64,000 bases of DNA from CBDAPX01 sp965198725 (GTDB lineage: Bacteria; Pseudomonadota; Alphaproteobacteria; Rhodobacterales; Rhodobacteraceae): NCBI GenBank assembly GCA_965198725.1, contig CBDAPX010000001.1, forward strand, positions 496,001 to 560,000. Reading direction: 5' to 3'. Positions 24,692 to 32,871 of this stretch are shown piece after piece. Below the pieces are notes generated by a model that made no database searches, had not been told where the DNA came from, and saw only the letters and a program-made list of their open reading frames with translations. Each line of letters opens with the position of its first letter. Positions within the stretch are counted from its first letter, which is position 1. The position numbers were made by a program, and so were the translations under genes.

Positions 24692-25503
24692 GCCTGTCGC
24701 CTCCGCAGACGCGGATCGAGCCGATCCCGCAGTCCATCGCCCAACAGATTCAGTCCCAAAACCGTGAGAATGATCGCACATCCCGGGATCAACGCCATGT
24801 GCGGTGCAAGGCTGACCATCGTCTGGGCATCCGCCAGCATTCGGCCCCAACTGGGCGTCGGCGGCTGTGCGCACAGACCGACATAGCTGAGCCCCGCCTC
24901 TGCCAGAATGCCAAGGCTGAACTGGATGGTGCCTTGCACGATCAAAAGGTTCAGAATATTGGGCAGGATGTGTTCGACAGAGATATGTGCACGGGTCTTA
25001 CCCGCAACGCGCGCAGCCATGATGAATTCCCGTTCCCACAAAGGCAGCGCACCGCCCCGCGTCACACGGGCAAACACAGGGATGTTGAAAATACCGATGG
25101 CGATAATCGCATTTACGGCTCCGGCCCCGAAGACTGCGGTGATCAGGATCGCGATGATCAGAGAAGGAAAAGCAAAGATCAGGTCATTGCCCCGCATGAT
25201 CACCTCATCCAGCCAACTGCCACTGCGCGCCGCTGCGGCCAGACCCAATGGCACGCCCAGAACCATGCCGATCCCAACGGCCAACAGCGCAACGGCGATC
25301 GAGGTCCGCGCGCCAACCATGATCATGCTGGCAATGTCGCGGCCAAAATGGTCCGTGCCCAGCCAATGCGCCGGGTTGGGCGGTTGCAACTTGTCCGGGA
25401 TGGCCAAGGCGGCATGGTCGTAAGGCGTCCAGACAAAAGACACCACCGCCATGATCAGGACAAGGCCGGAGAGCGTCGCGCCGATGAACAAGGACCGGTT
25501 CAT
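24688..25503 (-). CDS. ABC transporter permease, DppC type
   Basis: This is a 271-residue inner-membrane protein with an N-terminal membrane helix and five more helices in a BPD_transp_1 domain (about residues 75-265). The HWLGTDHFGRDIASMIM opening is characteristic of DppC/OppC proteins. The EAA loop that docks on the ATPase is around EFIMAARVAGKTRAHISVEH. It overlaps the DppB-type gene upstream and the ATPase gene downstream as ATGA, so the three are produced together. Confidence 0.92.
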   Translation of the reverse strand: MNRSLFIGATLSGLVLIMAVVSFVWTPYDHAALAIPDKLQPPNPAHWLGTDHFGRDIASMIMVGARTSIAVALLAVGIGMVLGVPLGLAAAARSGSWLDEVIMRGNDLIFAFPSLIIAILITAVFGAGAVNAIIAIGIFNIPVFARVTRGGALPLWEREFIMAARVAGKTRAHISVEHILPNILNLLIVQGTIQFSLGILAEAGLSYVGLCAQPPTPSWGRMLADAQTMVSLAPHMALIPGCAIILTVLGLNLLGDGLRDRLDPRLRRRQA

Positions 25504-26447
25504 GCGCGTGACCTCAGCCGGGGATCAACAGCGGCATAGGCCAGATCGACCAGAAAATTCACGACGATCACGGCAAACACCAACAGCATGACGACCGATT
25601 CCACGACGATCAGGTCTCGTGCGCTGATCGCTTGAAACACCAACCTCCCCAAACCCGGCAGATAAAACACCTGTTCGATGATGATCCCGCCGGCCAGCAG
25701 GAAAGAAAACTGTAACCCGATGATCGTCAGGACCGGGATCAGCGCATTGCGCAGCCCGTGCCGCCACAAGGCTTGGCGCGCGCTCAGCCCCTTGGCCCGG
25801 GCGGTGCGCATAAAGTCTTCGCCCAGGATATCGATCAATGATGAGCGCATTACCCGTGCCAGAATGGCTGCCTGCGGCAGGGCGAGCGAAATGGCCGGCA
25901 ATGTCAGGGACTTCATGGCGGGCCAGAACCCGTTTTCCCAATCAACAAAGCCGCCCGCGTTGAACCAGCGCAAGTTGATGGCAAAGATCAGCACCATCAT
26001 CATCGCGAACCAGAAATTCGGGATCGCGACGCCAAGCTGTGTGGCCCCCATGACCGCGACGTCGCCCGCACGGCCGCGGCGCGCGGCGGCGTAGACCCCG
26101 GCGGGAAAGGCGACCAGCGTCGACAAGGTCAGCGCATACAGCGCAAGTGGCAAAGACACCCGCAACCGGTCAGCGATCATTTCGGCCACCGGGGTGCGGT
26201 AGGTATAAGAGGTGCCAAAATCACCCGTCAGCATGCCGCCGACCCAGCTGAGATATCGTTGGAATTTCGACTGATCGAGGCCCAGCTCTGCCCGAAGCGC
26301 CGCAACCGTATCCGGTTGCGCATTCAGGCCCAGCATAAAGCTTGCCGGGTCGCCCGGTGCCACCTCAATCACGAAAAAAATCACCAGCGAGGCAATGGCC
26401 AGGCTGATCACCAGCGATCCAAACCGTTTGAGCGTGTAGCGCAGCAT
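25500..26447 (-). CDS. ABC transporter permease, DppB type
   Basis: This is a 315-residue permease of the DppB/OppB type with the usual N-terminal LRYTLKRFGSLVISLAIASL helix and PGDPASFMLG extracytoplasmic motif. Five further helices follow in a BPD_transp_1 domain with the coupling loop DFMRTARAKGLSARQALWRH. It is the first gene of the transporter operon as it now stands. Its partner binding-protein gene lies 1.5 kb upstream on the same strand, beyond an HxlR regulator gene and an oppositely directed hydrolase gene. Confidence 0.92.
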   Translation of the reverse strand: MLRYTLKRFGSLVISLAIASLVIFFVIEVAPGDPASFMLGLNAQPDTVAALRAELGLDQSKFQRYLSWVGGMLTGDFGTSYTYRTPVAEMIADRLRVSLPLALYALTLSTLVAFPAGVYAAARRGRAGDVAVMGATQLGVAIPNFWFAMMMVLIFAINLRWFNAGGFVDWENGFWPAMKSLTLPAISLALPQAAILARVMRSSLIDILGEDFMRTARAKGLSARQALWRHGLRNALIPVLTIIGLQFSFLLAGGIIIEQVFYLPGLGRLVFQAISARDLIVVESVVMLLVFAVIVVNFLVDLAYAAVDPRLRSRA

Positions 26448-26526
26448 TGGGTGGAGCCTAGGCGGCAGGCCGCGCCGGGTCCAGCTATTAGAGCGCGCGC
26501 CAACGCGACATTCAACGCCCGCTCAA

Positions 26527-26895
26527 CTATCGCGCTTGGTCATAGATCGCACGGGACCGGGCGATGGCATCGCGACTGTCCAAAGCCCAGGCCGCCAATG
26601 GTTCCAACTGCAGGACCAAAGACTGTCCCAGATCGGTCAGGGCATAATCAACACGCTGTGGGATTGAAGGCGTGACCGACCGGCTGATCAACCCGTCCCG
26701 TTCCAGCTTGCGCAGGGTCTGTGTCAGCATCTTTTGCGAGATATCCGGGATTTCACGGCGCAGTTCCGAAAACCGCTGTGTGTCCTGTTTGAGACAGGTC
26801 AGGATCAGTATCGTCCACTTGTCACCGATGCCGTCAAGCACATGGCGGACCGGGCAAATGTTCGGGTCGTAATTCACAGCGCCGTGATCTGGCAT
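26527..26895 (-). CDS. HxlR-family transcriptional regulator
   Basis: This 122-residue winged-helix protein has the HxlR signature. It includes a conserved Cys in ICPVRHVLDGIGDKWTILIL (about residues 13-32), which in relatives such as YodB or QorR senses electrophiles or quinones, followed by RFSELRREIPDISQKMLTQT and the wing VDYALTDLGQSL. It is divergent from the Tat-exported metallo-hydrolase gene, with an inverted repeat in between, so it probably controls that gene in response to a reactive compound. It lies 79 bp before the permease genes in the same direction and may read into them. Confidence 0.9.
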   Translation of the reverse strand: MPDHGAVNYDPNICPVRHVLDGIGDKWTILILTCLKQDTQRFSELRREIPDISQKMLTQTLRKLERDGLISRSVTPSIPQRVDYALTDLGQSLVLQLEPLAAWALDSRDAIARSRAIYDQAR

Positions 26896-26960
26896 GGGTT
26901 ACCTCAAAGTGCCTTCTTCCGCAGAATCGCCCATCTTCTTAGGGTCGCGTCGTCTGACAG

Positions 26961-26984
26961 TATAGATCAGTGACTTACTCTATA
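26961..26984. promoter_or_regulatory. Inverted repeat upstream of the metallo-hydrolase gene (candidate HxlR operator)
   Basis: TATAGA (26961-26966) and TCTATA (26979-26984) form a 6-bp inverted repeat with a 12-bp spacer. It ends 12 bp before the hydrolase start at 26997 and lies 65 bp from the divergent HxlR start. HxlR-type regulators usually bind AT-rich inverted repeats in such divergent spacers. Confidence 0.45.
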
Positions 26985-26996
26985 ATGGAGAGCAAA

Positions 26997-27878
26997 ATGT
27001 TTCTGCTTAACCGACGCAACTTTCTGGCCCTAACCGGCGCCAGCGCAGCCGCCGCCGCACTGCCCCGATCCGCGTGGGCCGCGACCAGCGCCGACATTTT
27101 CACCGCCGACCCGATGGGCGGTCTGGTGGATTCTGCAGTCATCATGGGCGAAAAATCCGCCGTGTTGATCGATGCGCAATTCAACATGCCCAATGCAACC
27201 AAGCTGGCAGAGATGATCGCAGCGACGGACCGGACCCTTGAAACCATCGTGATCACCCACAAGCATCCGGACCATGTTCTGGGACTCGAGGCCATCGTCG
27301 CCAAGTTCCCGGATGCAAAGGTAGTGACCCACGCCAAAATCCAGCCCGAGATTGCCAAATCGGCACAAGGGTATCTGGATTACATGAGCGGGAATGCCCC
27401 TGCGGGTGTCTTTGCCAGCAAGGTTGTCATTCCCGAGGTCATGGAGGGCGATCACATCATGCTGGAAGGCGAGCGGATTGATGTACTAGAGCCTATGCAT
27501 GGGGATACCGCGCATATTTCTGCGGTGCACGTCCCGGCCTTGGACACGCTGATCGCCAGCGATTTCCTCTACGCGGATACGTTTGGCTGGACCGCAGAAA
27601 ACACCACGCCTGAGTTGGTCGAGGCCTGGAAGGCATCGTTGGATCAACTGGAAGCGATCGGTGCAGGCACCGTTGTGCCGGGCCACCGGCTGGAAAGCTC
27701 TGCCAATGACGCGACCGCTTTTGCCAAAACGCGGGCTTATCTGGATCAATGGACAGCCGCGCTTGCCTCAACCGACAGTGCGGAAGCATTGAAGGCAGCG
27801 ATGATGGAAGGGAACGACGCGCTTGGTCTCAACTTTGCGCTCGATGCCGCTGTCGCGGCGGTGTACCCGCAAGGATAA
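26997..27878 (+). CDS. Tat-exported metallo-beta-lactamase-fold hydrolase
   Basis: From the ATG at 26997, preceded by GGAGAG, this is a 293-residue protein. The N-terminus LLNRRNFLALTGASAAAAAL is a twin-arginine signal (NRRNFLAL) with a predicted cleavage after SAWA. The MBL core has the metal motif ITHKHPDHVLG (THxHxDH with Lys in the variable place), a third-His region HGDTAHISAVH, an Asp in LIASDFLYAD and a final His in VVPGHRL. The product should be a periplasmic metal-dependent hydrolase of unknown substrate. An upstream in-frame start would add nine residues. It is divergent from an HxlR regulator, so it is possibly inducible by reactive chemicals. Confidence 0.88.
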   Translation: MFLLNRRNFLALTGASAAAAALPRSAWAATSADIFTADPMGGLVDSAVIMGEKSAVLIDAQFNMPNATKLAEMIAATDRTLETIVITHKHPDHVLGLEAIVAKFPDAKVVTHAKIQPEIAKSAQGYLDYMSGNAPAGVFASKVVIPEVMEGDHIMLEGERIDVLEPMHGDTAHISAVHVPALDTLIASDFLYADTFGWTAENTTPELVEAWKASLDQLEAIGAGTVVPGHRLESSANDATAFAKTRAYLDQWTAALASTDSAEALKAAMMEGNDALGLNFALDAAVAAVYPQG

Positions 27879-27884
27879 TAGTAC

Positions 27885-27917
27885 GGGCCTGCCGCATCCG
27901 CGCGGCAGGCCCTTTTT
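27885..27917. terminator. Bidirectional intrinsic terminator
   Basis: GGGCCTGCCGC (27885-27895) pairs perfectly with GCGGCAGGCCC (27902-27912) across a six-base loop and is followed by TTTTT. It lies between the convergent hydrolase and binding-protein genes and can serve both. Confidence 0.9.
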
Positions 27918-27919
27918 GG

Positions 27920-29398
27920 TCAATTAGCGAAGGTCACACCGGTCAGGTCAATCGCAGCAGTGGGCTGGTTGGTCCACAATCCTTCGATCCCTGTCTTCGC
28001 AACGCCCAGCGCGGCCAGCTGGAACAGATATCCGTTCACGTAATCCTCGGAAATGATTGTCTGCGCCTGTTGCATCAGCTCGATGCGGCGATCCTCATCC
28101 GTGGTGGCCGTCAGCGTGGTGATCAGGTCCTGAAACTCTGGATTGTCGTACTGAAAATAGTAACCAGGACGGGCATAGATACCGATATCCATCGGTTCGG
28201 TATGGCTGACAATGGTCAGACCAAAGTCTTTGCCCCGGAACACGGTTTCCAACCACTGCGCCCATTCCACATTGATGATCTCGGCTTTGATGCCCACTTG
28301 GGCCAGCTGCGCGGCGATGATCTCTCCGCCGCGACGGGCATAGGAGGGTGGCGGCAGGTGCAGCGTGGTTTCAAACCCATCGGCCAGCCCCACCTCGGCC
28401 AGTAGGGCCTTGGATTTTTCCGGGTCGTAGTCCGAATTCCCGGTCAGATCGACATAGGCCGGGTTGTGCGGCGCAAAATGGGTACCGATGGGCGTGCCAT
28501 AGCCAAACATCGCCCCATCAATGATGGCTTGCCGGTCAATCGCATGCGCCACGGCTTGGCGCACCTTGACGTTGTTAAAGGGCGGCATCTGATTGTTGGT
28601 CGACAGGATCGTTTCACCTTCTGTCGAGCCGATCAGGACCTGAAACCGGGGATCGGCATCAAATTGCGGCAGGTTTTCCGGCGCAGGGAAGCCGGAAAAG
28701 ACATCCACATCCTCTGCCATCACTGCCGCAAAAGCGGCGGTAGGGTCCGAAATGAACTTGAATGTCGCGTTTTCCAGCACCGGCGCAGGGCCCCAGTAAT
28801 CCGCGTTGCGGGTCAATTCGATCCGGTCGCCCTGAACCCAATCCGTGAATTTGAACGCCCCTGTTCCGACCGGGTTCGTTTTGATGTTTTCAATGCTTTC
28901 GGGCGCAACAATTACCGCATCGCCCCAAGCAAGGTTGAAAAGCAGGCTGCCATTCGGCTGATCCAGCGTGACCTCTACCGTCTGGGGATCGATGACAGTG
29001 ACACCGGTGATCCCGGCATAAAGCGCCTTTTGCGCGTTTGCGCTGTCTTCGGCCCGCGCGCGGTCAAGCGTGAACTTTACGTCTTCGGCGTCCATCGTGG
29101 TGCCATCGTGGAACGTCACCCCATCGCGCAACTTAAACGTATAGGTCAGACCGTCATCCGATATTTCCCAGCTTTCAGCGAGCCCCGGAACCACGGCGCC
29201 GTTCGCAATGAACCGTGTCAGACCTTCAAACACGTTGGAATAAAGCACAGAGTCGATTGCCTGCGCGGCGGCGCTTGTCGGATCCAGATGTGGCGGTTCC
29301 AGTTGCATGGCGACGGTGATATTGGTCTGCGCAGAGGCGGACGCGGCGAAAACCCCGAATGCCGCAATCAGCGCGGGACGTTTCAGATCAAAACCCAT
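27920..29398 (-). CDS. Peptide-type ABC transporter substrate-binding protein (family 5)
   Basis: From the ATG at 29398 this is a 492-residue periplasmic protein with a Sec signal peptide (LKRPALIAAFGVFAASASAQ). Family SBP_bac_5 hallmarks follow: MQLEPPHLDPTSAAAQAIDS, then GLTRFIANGAVVPGLAESWE and the domain with YTFKLRDGVTFHDGTTMDAE. It delivers a peptide, opine or similar solute to the DppB/DppC permeases. Those genes are on the same strand but separated from it by a terminator, a hydrolase gene in the opposite direction and an HxlR gene, which is unusual for this transporter class. A longer frame to 29467 lacks a proper signal peptide and was rejected. Confidence 0.92.
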   Translation of the reverse strand: MGFDLKRPALIAAFGVFAASASAQTNITVAMQLEPPHLDPTSAAAQAIDSVLYSNVFEGLTRFIANGAVVPGLAESWEISDDGLTYTFKLRDGVTFHDGTTMDAEDVKFTLDRARAEDSANAQKALYAGITGVTVIDPQTVEVTLDQPNGSLLFNLAWGDAVIVAPESIENIKTNPVGTGAFKFTDWVQGDRIELTRNADYWGPAPVLENATFKFISDPTAAFAAVMAEDVDVFSGFPAPENLPQFDADPRFQVLIGSTEGETILSTNNQMPPFNNVKVRQAVAHAIDRQAIIDGAMFGYGTPIGTHFAPHNPAYVDLTGNSDYDPEKSKALLAEVGLADGFETTLHLPPPSYARRGGEIIAAQLAQVGIKAEIINVEWAQWLETVFRGKDFGLTIVSHTEPMDIGIYARPGYYFQYDNPEFQDLITTLTATTDEDRRIELMQQAQTIISEDYVNGYLFQLAALGVAKTGIEGLWTNQPTAAIDLTGVTFAN

Positions 29399-29551
29399 TT
29401 TGACAATTCTCCCTGTTGCGGGACCGCCCCGCAGGCCGAGTGTCCCGTCAAACCGGATTTCGATCAAGGTAAACCTGTCGCAACGTAATTTGGATTTGCT
29501 GCAGGTGCATTGTTAAGGGGCGCCAGCCAGTCATATTCGAGAGGAGCGGCA

Positions 29552-30376
29552 ATGAGCGCACCTGCCCCCCAAAAACCCATCGGAACGCACGACATTCGCG
29601 CCATGAAGGGTCAAACCCCCATTGTCAGCCTCACGGCCTACACAACGCCCATGGCGCAAATCCTGGACCCGCATTGCGACTTTGTACTGGTCGGCGACAG
29701 TGTTGGTATGGTGCTGCACGGCCTGCCATCGACCCTTGGTGTCACGATGGAGATGATGATCCTGCATGGTCAGGCCGTGGCCCGCGGCTTGACCCGCGCG
29801 ATGATGGTGGTCGACATGCCCTTTGCGAGCTACGAAGAAGGGCCGGATCATGCCTATCGCAATGCCGCGCGGATCATGGCGGAAACCGGCGCCGGCGCCG
29901 TTAAACTGGAAGGTGGGCGGCACATGGCGGACACCATCTCTTTCCTGACAACACGCGGCATTCCCGTGATGGGGCATATTGGATTTACCCCGCAATCGAT
30001 CAACACCATCGGCGGCTATAAGGTGCAGGGGCGCGATGCCCACGCTGATGCCGTTCATGCCGATGCTGTCGCTGTTGCCGAGGCCGGGGCGTTTGCCGCT
30101 GTCTTGGAAATGGTCCCCGAAGGATTGTCCAACCGGATCACAGCCGACATCGCTATTCCGACAATCGGCATTGGCGCATCCGCGGGATGTGACGGTCAGG
30201 TTCTGGTCGTGGATGACATGTTGGGCCTTTTCGGCGCGTTCAAACCGAAATTCGTCAAACGCTTCGCAGACCTTGGCGCCACAGCCTCCGAGGCAGTCGC
30301 CCGATACGCGGCCGAAGTCCGGGATCGTCAGTTTCCGGGACCGGAACACGTTTTTGCGGATAGCCCGAAGTCATGA
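29552..30376 (+). CDS. panB: 3-methyl-2-oxobutanoate hydroxymethyltransferase
   Basis: From the ATG at 29552, preceded by GAGGAG, this is a 274-residue enzyme. PanB transfers a hydroxymethyl group from methylenetetrahydrofolate to 2-oxoisovalerate, giving ketopantoate, the first step of pantothenate synthesis. Seen motifs are IVSLTAYTTPMAQILD, the metal/substrate site FVLVGDSVGMVLHGLPST and GAVKLEGG, and the catalytic region EMVPEGLSNRITADIAIPTI. Its stop overlaps panC as ATGA, making a panBC operon. Confidence 0.97.
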   Translation: MSAPAPQKPIGTHDIRAMKGQTPIVSLTAYTTPMAQILDPHCDFVLVGDSVGMVLHGLPSTLGVTMEMMILHGQAVARGLTRAMMVVDMPFASYEEGPDHAYRNAARIMAETGAGAVKLEGGRHMADTISFLTTRGIPVMGHIGFTPQSINTIGGYKVQGRDAHADAVHADAVAVAEAGAFAAVLEMVPEGLSNRITADIAIPTIGIGASAGCDGQVLVVDDMLGLFGAFKPKFVKRFADLGATASEAVARYAAEVRDRQFPGPEHVFADSPKS

Positions 30377-31227
30377 GTATCGAGTTCATTCGCACCAAAA
30401 CAGCGCTACAGACGCGCGTCGATATGTGGCAGGCCGCTGGCGACAGCGTTGCGGTTGTGCCGACGATGGGCGCGTTGCACGCCGGGCATCTGTCCTTGGT
30501 CGAGGCCGCGTGTGCCGACAATGAACGCGTCATCGTAACGATTTTTGTGAACCCGACGCAGTTCAATAACCCGTCCGATCTGGAAAACTATCCCGGGACC
30601 GAAGAGGAAGATGCCCGTAAACTGGCCGTCTACCCGGTCGATGCGGTTTATGCGCCGGACGTCATACAGCTTTATCCGGATGGGTTTGCAACCAATGTGT
30701 CCGTCTCTGGTTTCACGGATGTTTTGTGTGGGGCGCACCGGCCCGGGCATTTTGACGGAGTTGCCACTGTGGTGTCGAAACTGTTCCTGCAAACCCGCGC
30801 AAACAGAGCCTATTTCGGGGAAAAAGACTATCAACAGCTGCAGGTCGTGCGCCGCATGGCCGCGGATCTGGATATCGGGATCGAAGTTGTGGGCTGTCCT
30901 ACGGTTCGGGATCAGGATGGATTGGCCCTGTCATCACGTAACGTGCATCTGACCCAATCCGGCCGGACCGCCGCACCGCATTTGCAGGCGGAAATGCAGG
31001 CCTGTGCAACCGCGCTGTTTGGGGGCGCGTCGATGCCAGACTTGACCGACGGCATCGCGGATCGCTTGCACGCAGCGGGCTTTGATAAAGTCGAGTATTT
31101 TGAGTTGCGCCGCGCCGACAACTTGGGCCGATTAGATCGTGTCGATGCCCCGGCGCGTCTTTTTGCTGCGGCTTGGATCGACGGCATTCGGTTGATCGAC
31201 AATATTCCTGTGGTAAAGGACTGTTAA
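30373..31227 (+). CDS. panC: Pantothenate synthetase
   Basis: This 284-residue enzyme joins pantoate and beta-alanine using ATP. The nucleotidyltransferase motifs are clear: VPTMGALHAGHLSLVEAA (HIGH-like HAGH), VTIFVNPTQFN, YFGEKDYQQLQVVRRMAADL and the second signature DGLALSSRN (KMSKS-like). It is coupled to panB by an ATGA overlap. The glycerol genes follow after a 36-bp spacer that contains a 12-bp palindrome. Confidence 0.97.
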   Translation: MSIEFIRTKTALQTRVDMWQAAGDSVAVVPTMGALHAGHLSLVEAACADNERVIVTIFVNPTQFNNPSDLENYPGTEEEDARKLAVYPVDAVYAPDVIQLYPDGFATNVSVSGFTDVLCGAHRPGHFDGVATVVSKLFLQTRANRAYFGEKDYQQLQVVRRMAADLDIGIEVVGCPTVRDQDGLALSSRNVHLTQSGRTAAPHLQAEMQACATALFGGASMPDLTDGIADRLHAAGFDKVEYFELRRADNLGRLDRVDAPARLFAAAWIDGIRLIDNIPVVKDC

Positions 31228-31234
31228 GGCTAAC

Positions 31235-31246
31235 ATCACATGTGAT
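31235..31246. promoter_or_regulatory. 12-bp palindrome upstream of glpD (candidate operator)
   Basis: ATCACATGTGAT is a perfect palindrome in the 36-bp spacer between panC and glpD, 18 bp before the GTG start. It could be an operator for a glycerol-responsive repressor. No glpR-like gene is in the window, so the regulator is unknown. Confidence 0.4.
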
Positions 31247-31263
31247 TATCAAAGGCAATTTCC

Positions 31264-32835
31264 GTGGATCAGACAGACGTAACCGATCTTTTTGTTATTG
31301 GGGGTGGGATCAACGGCTGTGGCATCGCGCGCGATGCTGCAGGTCGCGGATTGAGCGTGACACTGGCCGAGATGAACGATCTCGCCTCGGCCACCTCTTC
31401 GGCTTCGACCAAACTGTTCCACGGCGGGCTGCGCTATCTCGAATATTTCGAAGTGCGGCTGGTGCGCGAAGCGTTGATCGAACGCGAGGTATTGCTGAAA
31501 GCGATGCCGCATATCAGCTGGCCGATGCGCTTTGTCCTGCCGTATCACAAGGATATGCGCTTTGACACGGACACGCCTGCATCGCGCGTTCTGAACACCG
31601 TCATGCCATGGATGAAAGGGCGCCGTCCCGCATGGATGATCCGTTTGGGTCTTGCCGCTTATGACGGGCTTGGCGGGCGCGAGATTCTGCCGGGTGCGAA
31701 ATCGGTTGACCTGCGCAAGGACCCGGTTGGCGCGCCTTTGCAGGACAAGTTTGCGCATGCTTACGAATATTCTGACTGTTGGATCGAGGATTCGCGCCTT
31801 GTTGCGCTGAATGCGCGGGATGCTCAAACGCACGGCGCCACGATCATGACCCGCACCAAGGTTTTGTCCGCAGAGCGTGTCGATGGAATCTGGCAGATCA
31901 CGGTTGAAAACACCCGGACGCAAGAACGGTCAGTGCATCATGCCAAAATGGTGGTGAACGCGGCGGGGCCTTGGGTTGGGGAGACACTGCGGCAGGTCGC
32001 CCGGTCCAACAGCCAGGAAACGGTTCGCCTCGTCCGCGGCAGCCATATCGTGACCAAACGGCTTTTTGACCACGACAAATGCTATTTCTTCCAAGGTCAG
32101 GATGGGCGGATCATTTTTGCCATCCCGTATGAACAGGATTTCACCCTGATCGGAACCACGGATCAGGACCACTCAGACCCCTCAACCAAGCCGGAATGCA
32201 CCCCGGAAGAGGCGGATTATCTGCGTGCCTTTGCGTCGAACTATTTCAGAACCCCAATCGAAATGGACGACATCGTCTGGACCTATTCAGGGGTGCGCCC
32301 GCTTTATGATGATGGGGCAAAATCCGCGACCGCCGCGACCCGTGACTATGTGCTGTCCTTGGACACCAGCGGCGGTGCTTCGATGCTGAACGTTTTTGGC
32401 GGCAAGATCACCACCTATCGTAAACTGGCCGAATCCGCGTTGGAAAAGATTGGTGAGGTCCTCGACGTACCCAAGGGTCCGTGGACGGCAGGTGCAGCGC
32501 TGCCCGGCGGCGATTTTCGCCATGATGGTCAGCCCAAACTGGTGGCAGAGCTTATGACCGCCCATCCGTTCCTTACCGAAAAATGGGCCGCGCGCTTGGT
32601 ACGGGCCTATGGGACAGAGGCCAAGAATATCCTTGCCGGCGCCACATCGCAGGACGATCTGGGCGAAGATTTCAGTGCAACGCTGAGCGCGGCAGAGGTC
32701 AAATGGCTGATGTCCAAGGAATGGGCCGAAACCGCCCATGATGTCTTGTGGCGCCGGTCCAAACTGGGTTTGCGCGTATCAGCAGAACAGGCGCAACGGC
32801 TTGACGACTGGATGCAGGCGCATTTGGCGGTTTAA
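31264..32835 (+). CDS. glpD: Aerobic glycerol-3-phosphate dehydrogenase
   Basis: This is a 523-residue FAD enzyme, peripheral on the inner membrane, that oxidises glycerol 3-phosphate to dihydroxyacetone phosphate and reduces quinone. The FAD loop IGGGINGCGIARDAAGRGLS (about residues 12-31), the family stretch SSASTKLFHGGLRYLEYFEV and the second motif YTYSG-like WTYSGVRPLYDDG are visible, as is NVFGGKITTYRKLAE. A GTG start at 31264 is used. glpK follows 36 bp later in the same direction, forming a glycerol-use pair without a visible glpF. Confidence 0.96.
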   Translation: MDQTDVTDLFVIGGGINGCGIARDAAGRGLSVTLAEMNDLASATSSASTKLFHGGLRYLEYFEVRLVREALIEREVLLKAMPHISWPMRFVLPYHKDMRFDTDTPASRVLNTVMPWMKGRRPAWMIRLGLAAYDGLGGREILPGAKSVDLRKDPVGAPLQDKFAHAYEYSDCWIEDSRLVALNARDAQTHGATIMTRTKVLSAERVDGIWQITVENTRTQERSVHHAKMVVNAAGPWVGETLRQVARSNSQETVRLVRGSHIVTKRLFDHDKCYFFQGQDGRIIFAIPYEQDFTLIGTTDQDHSDPSTKPECTPEEADYLRAFASNYFRTPIEMDDIVWTYSGVRPLYDDGAKSATAATRDYVLSLDTSGGASMLNVFGGKITTYRKLAESALEKIGEVLDVPKGPWTAGAALPGGDFRHDGQPKLVAELMTAHPFLTEKWAARLVRAYGTEAKNILAGATSQDDLGEDFSATLSAAEVKWLMSKEWAETAHDVLWRRSKLGLRVSAEQAQRLDDWMQAHLAV

Positions 32836-32871
32836 GCTATCTCAAGACTTTCAGGGGAGGGTAGGCCGGAC

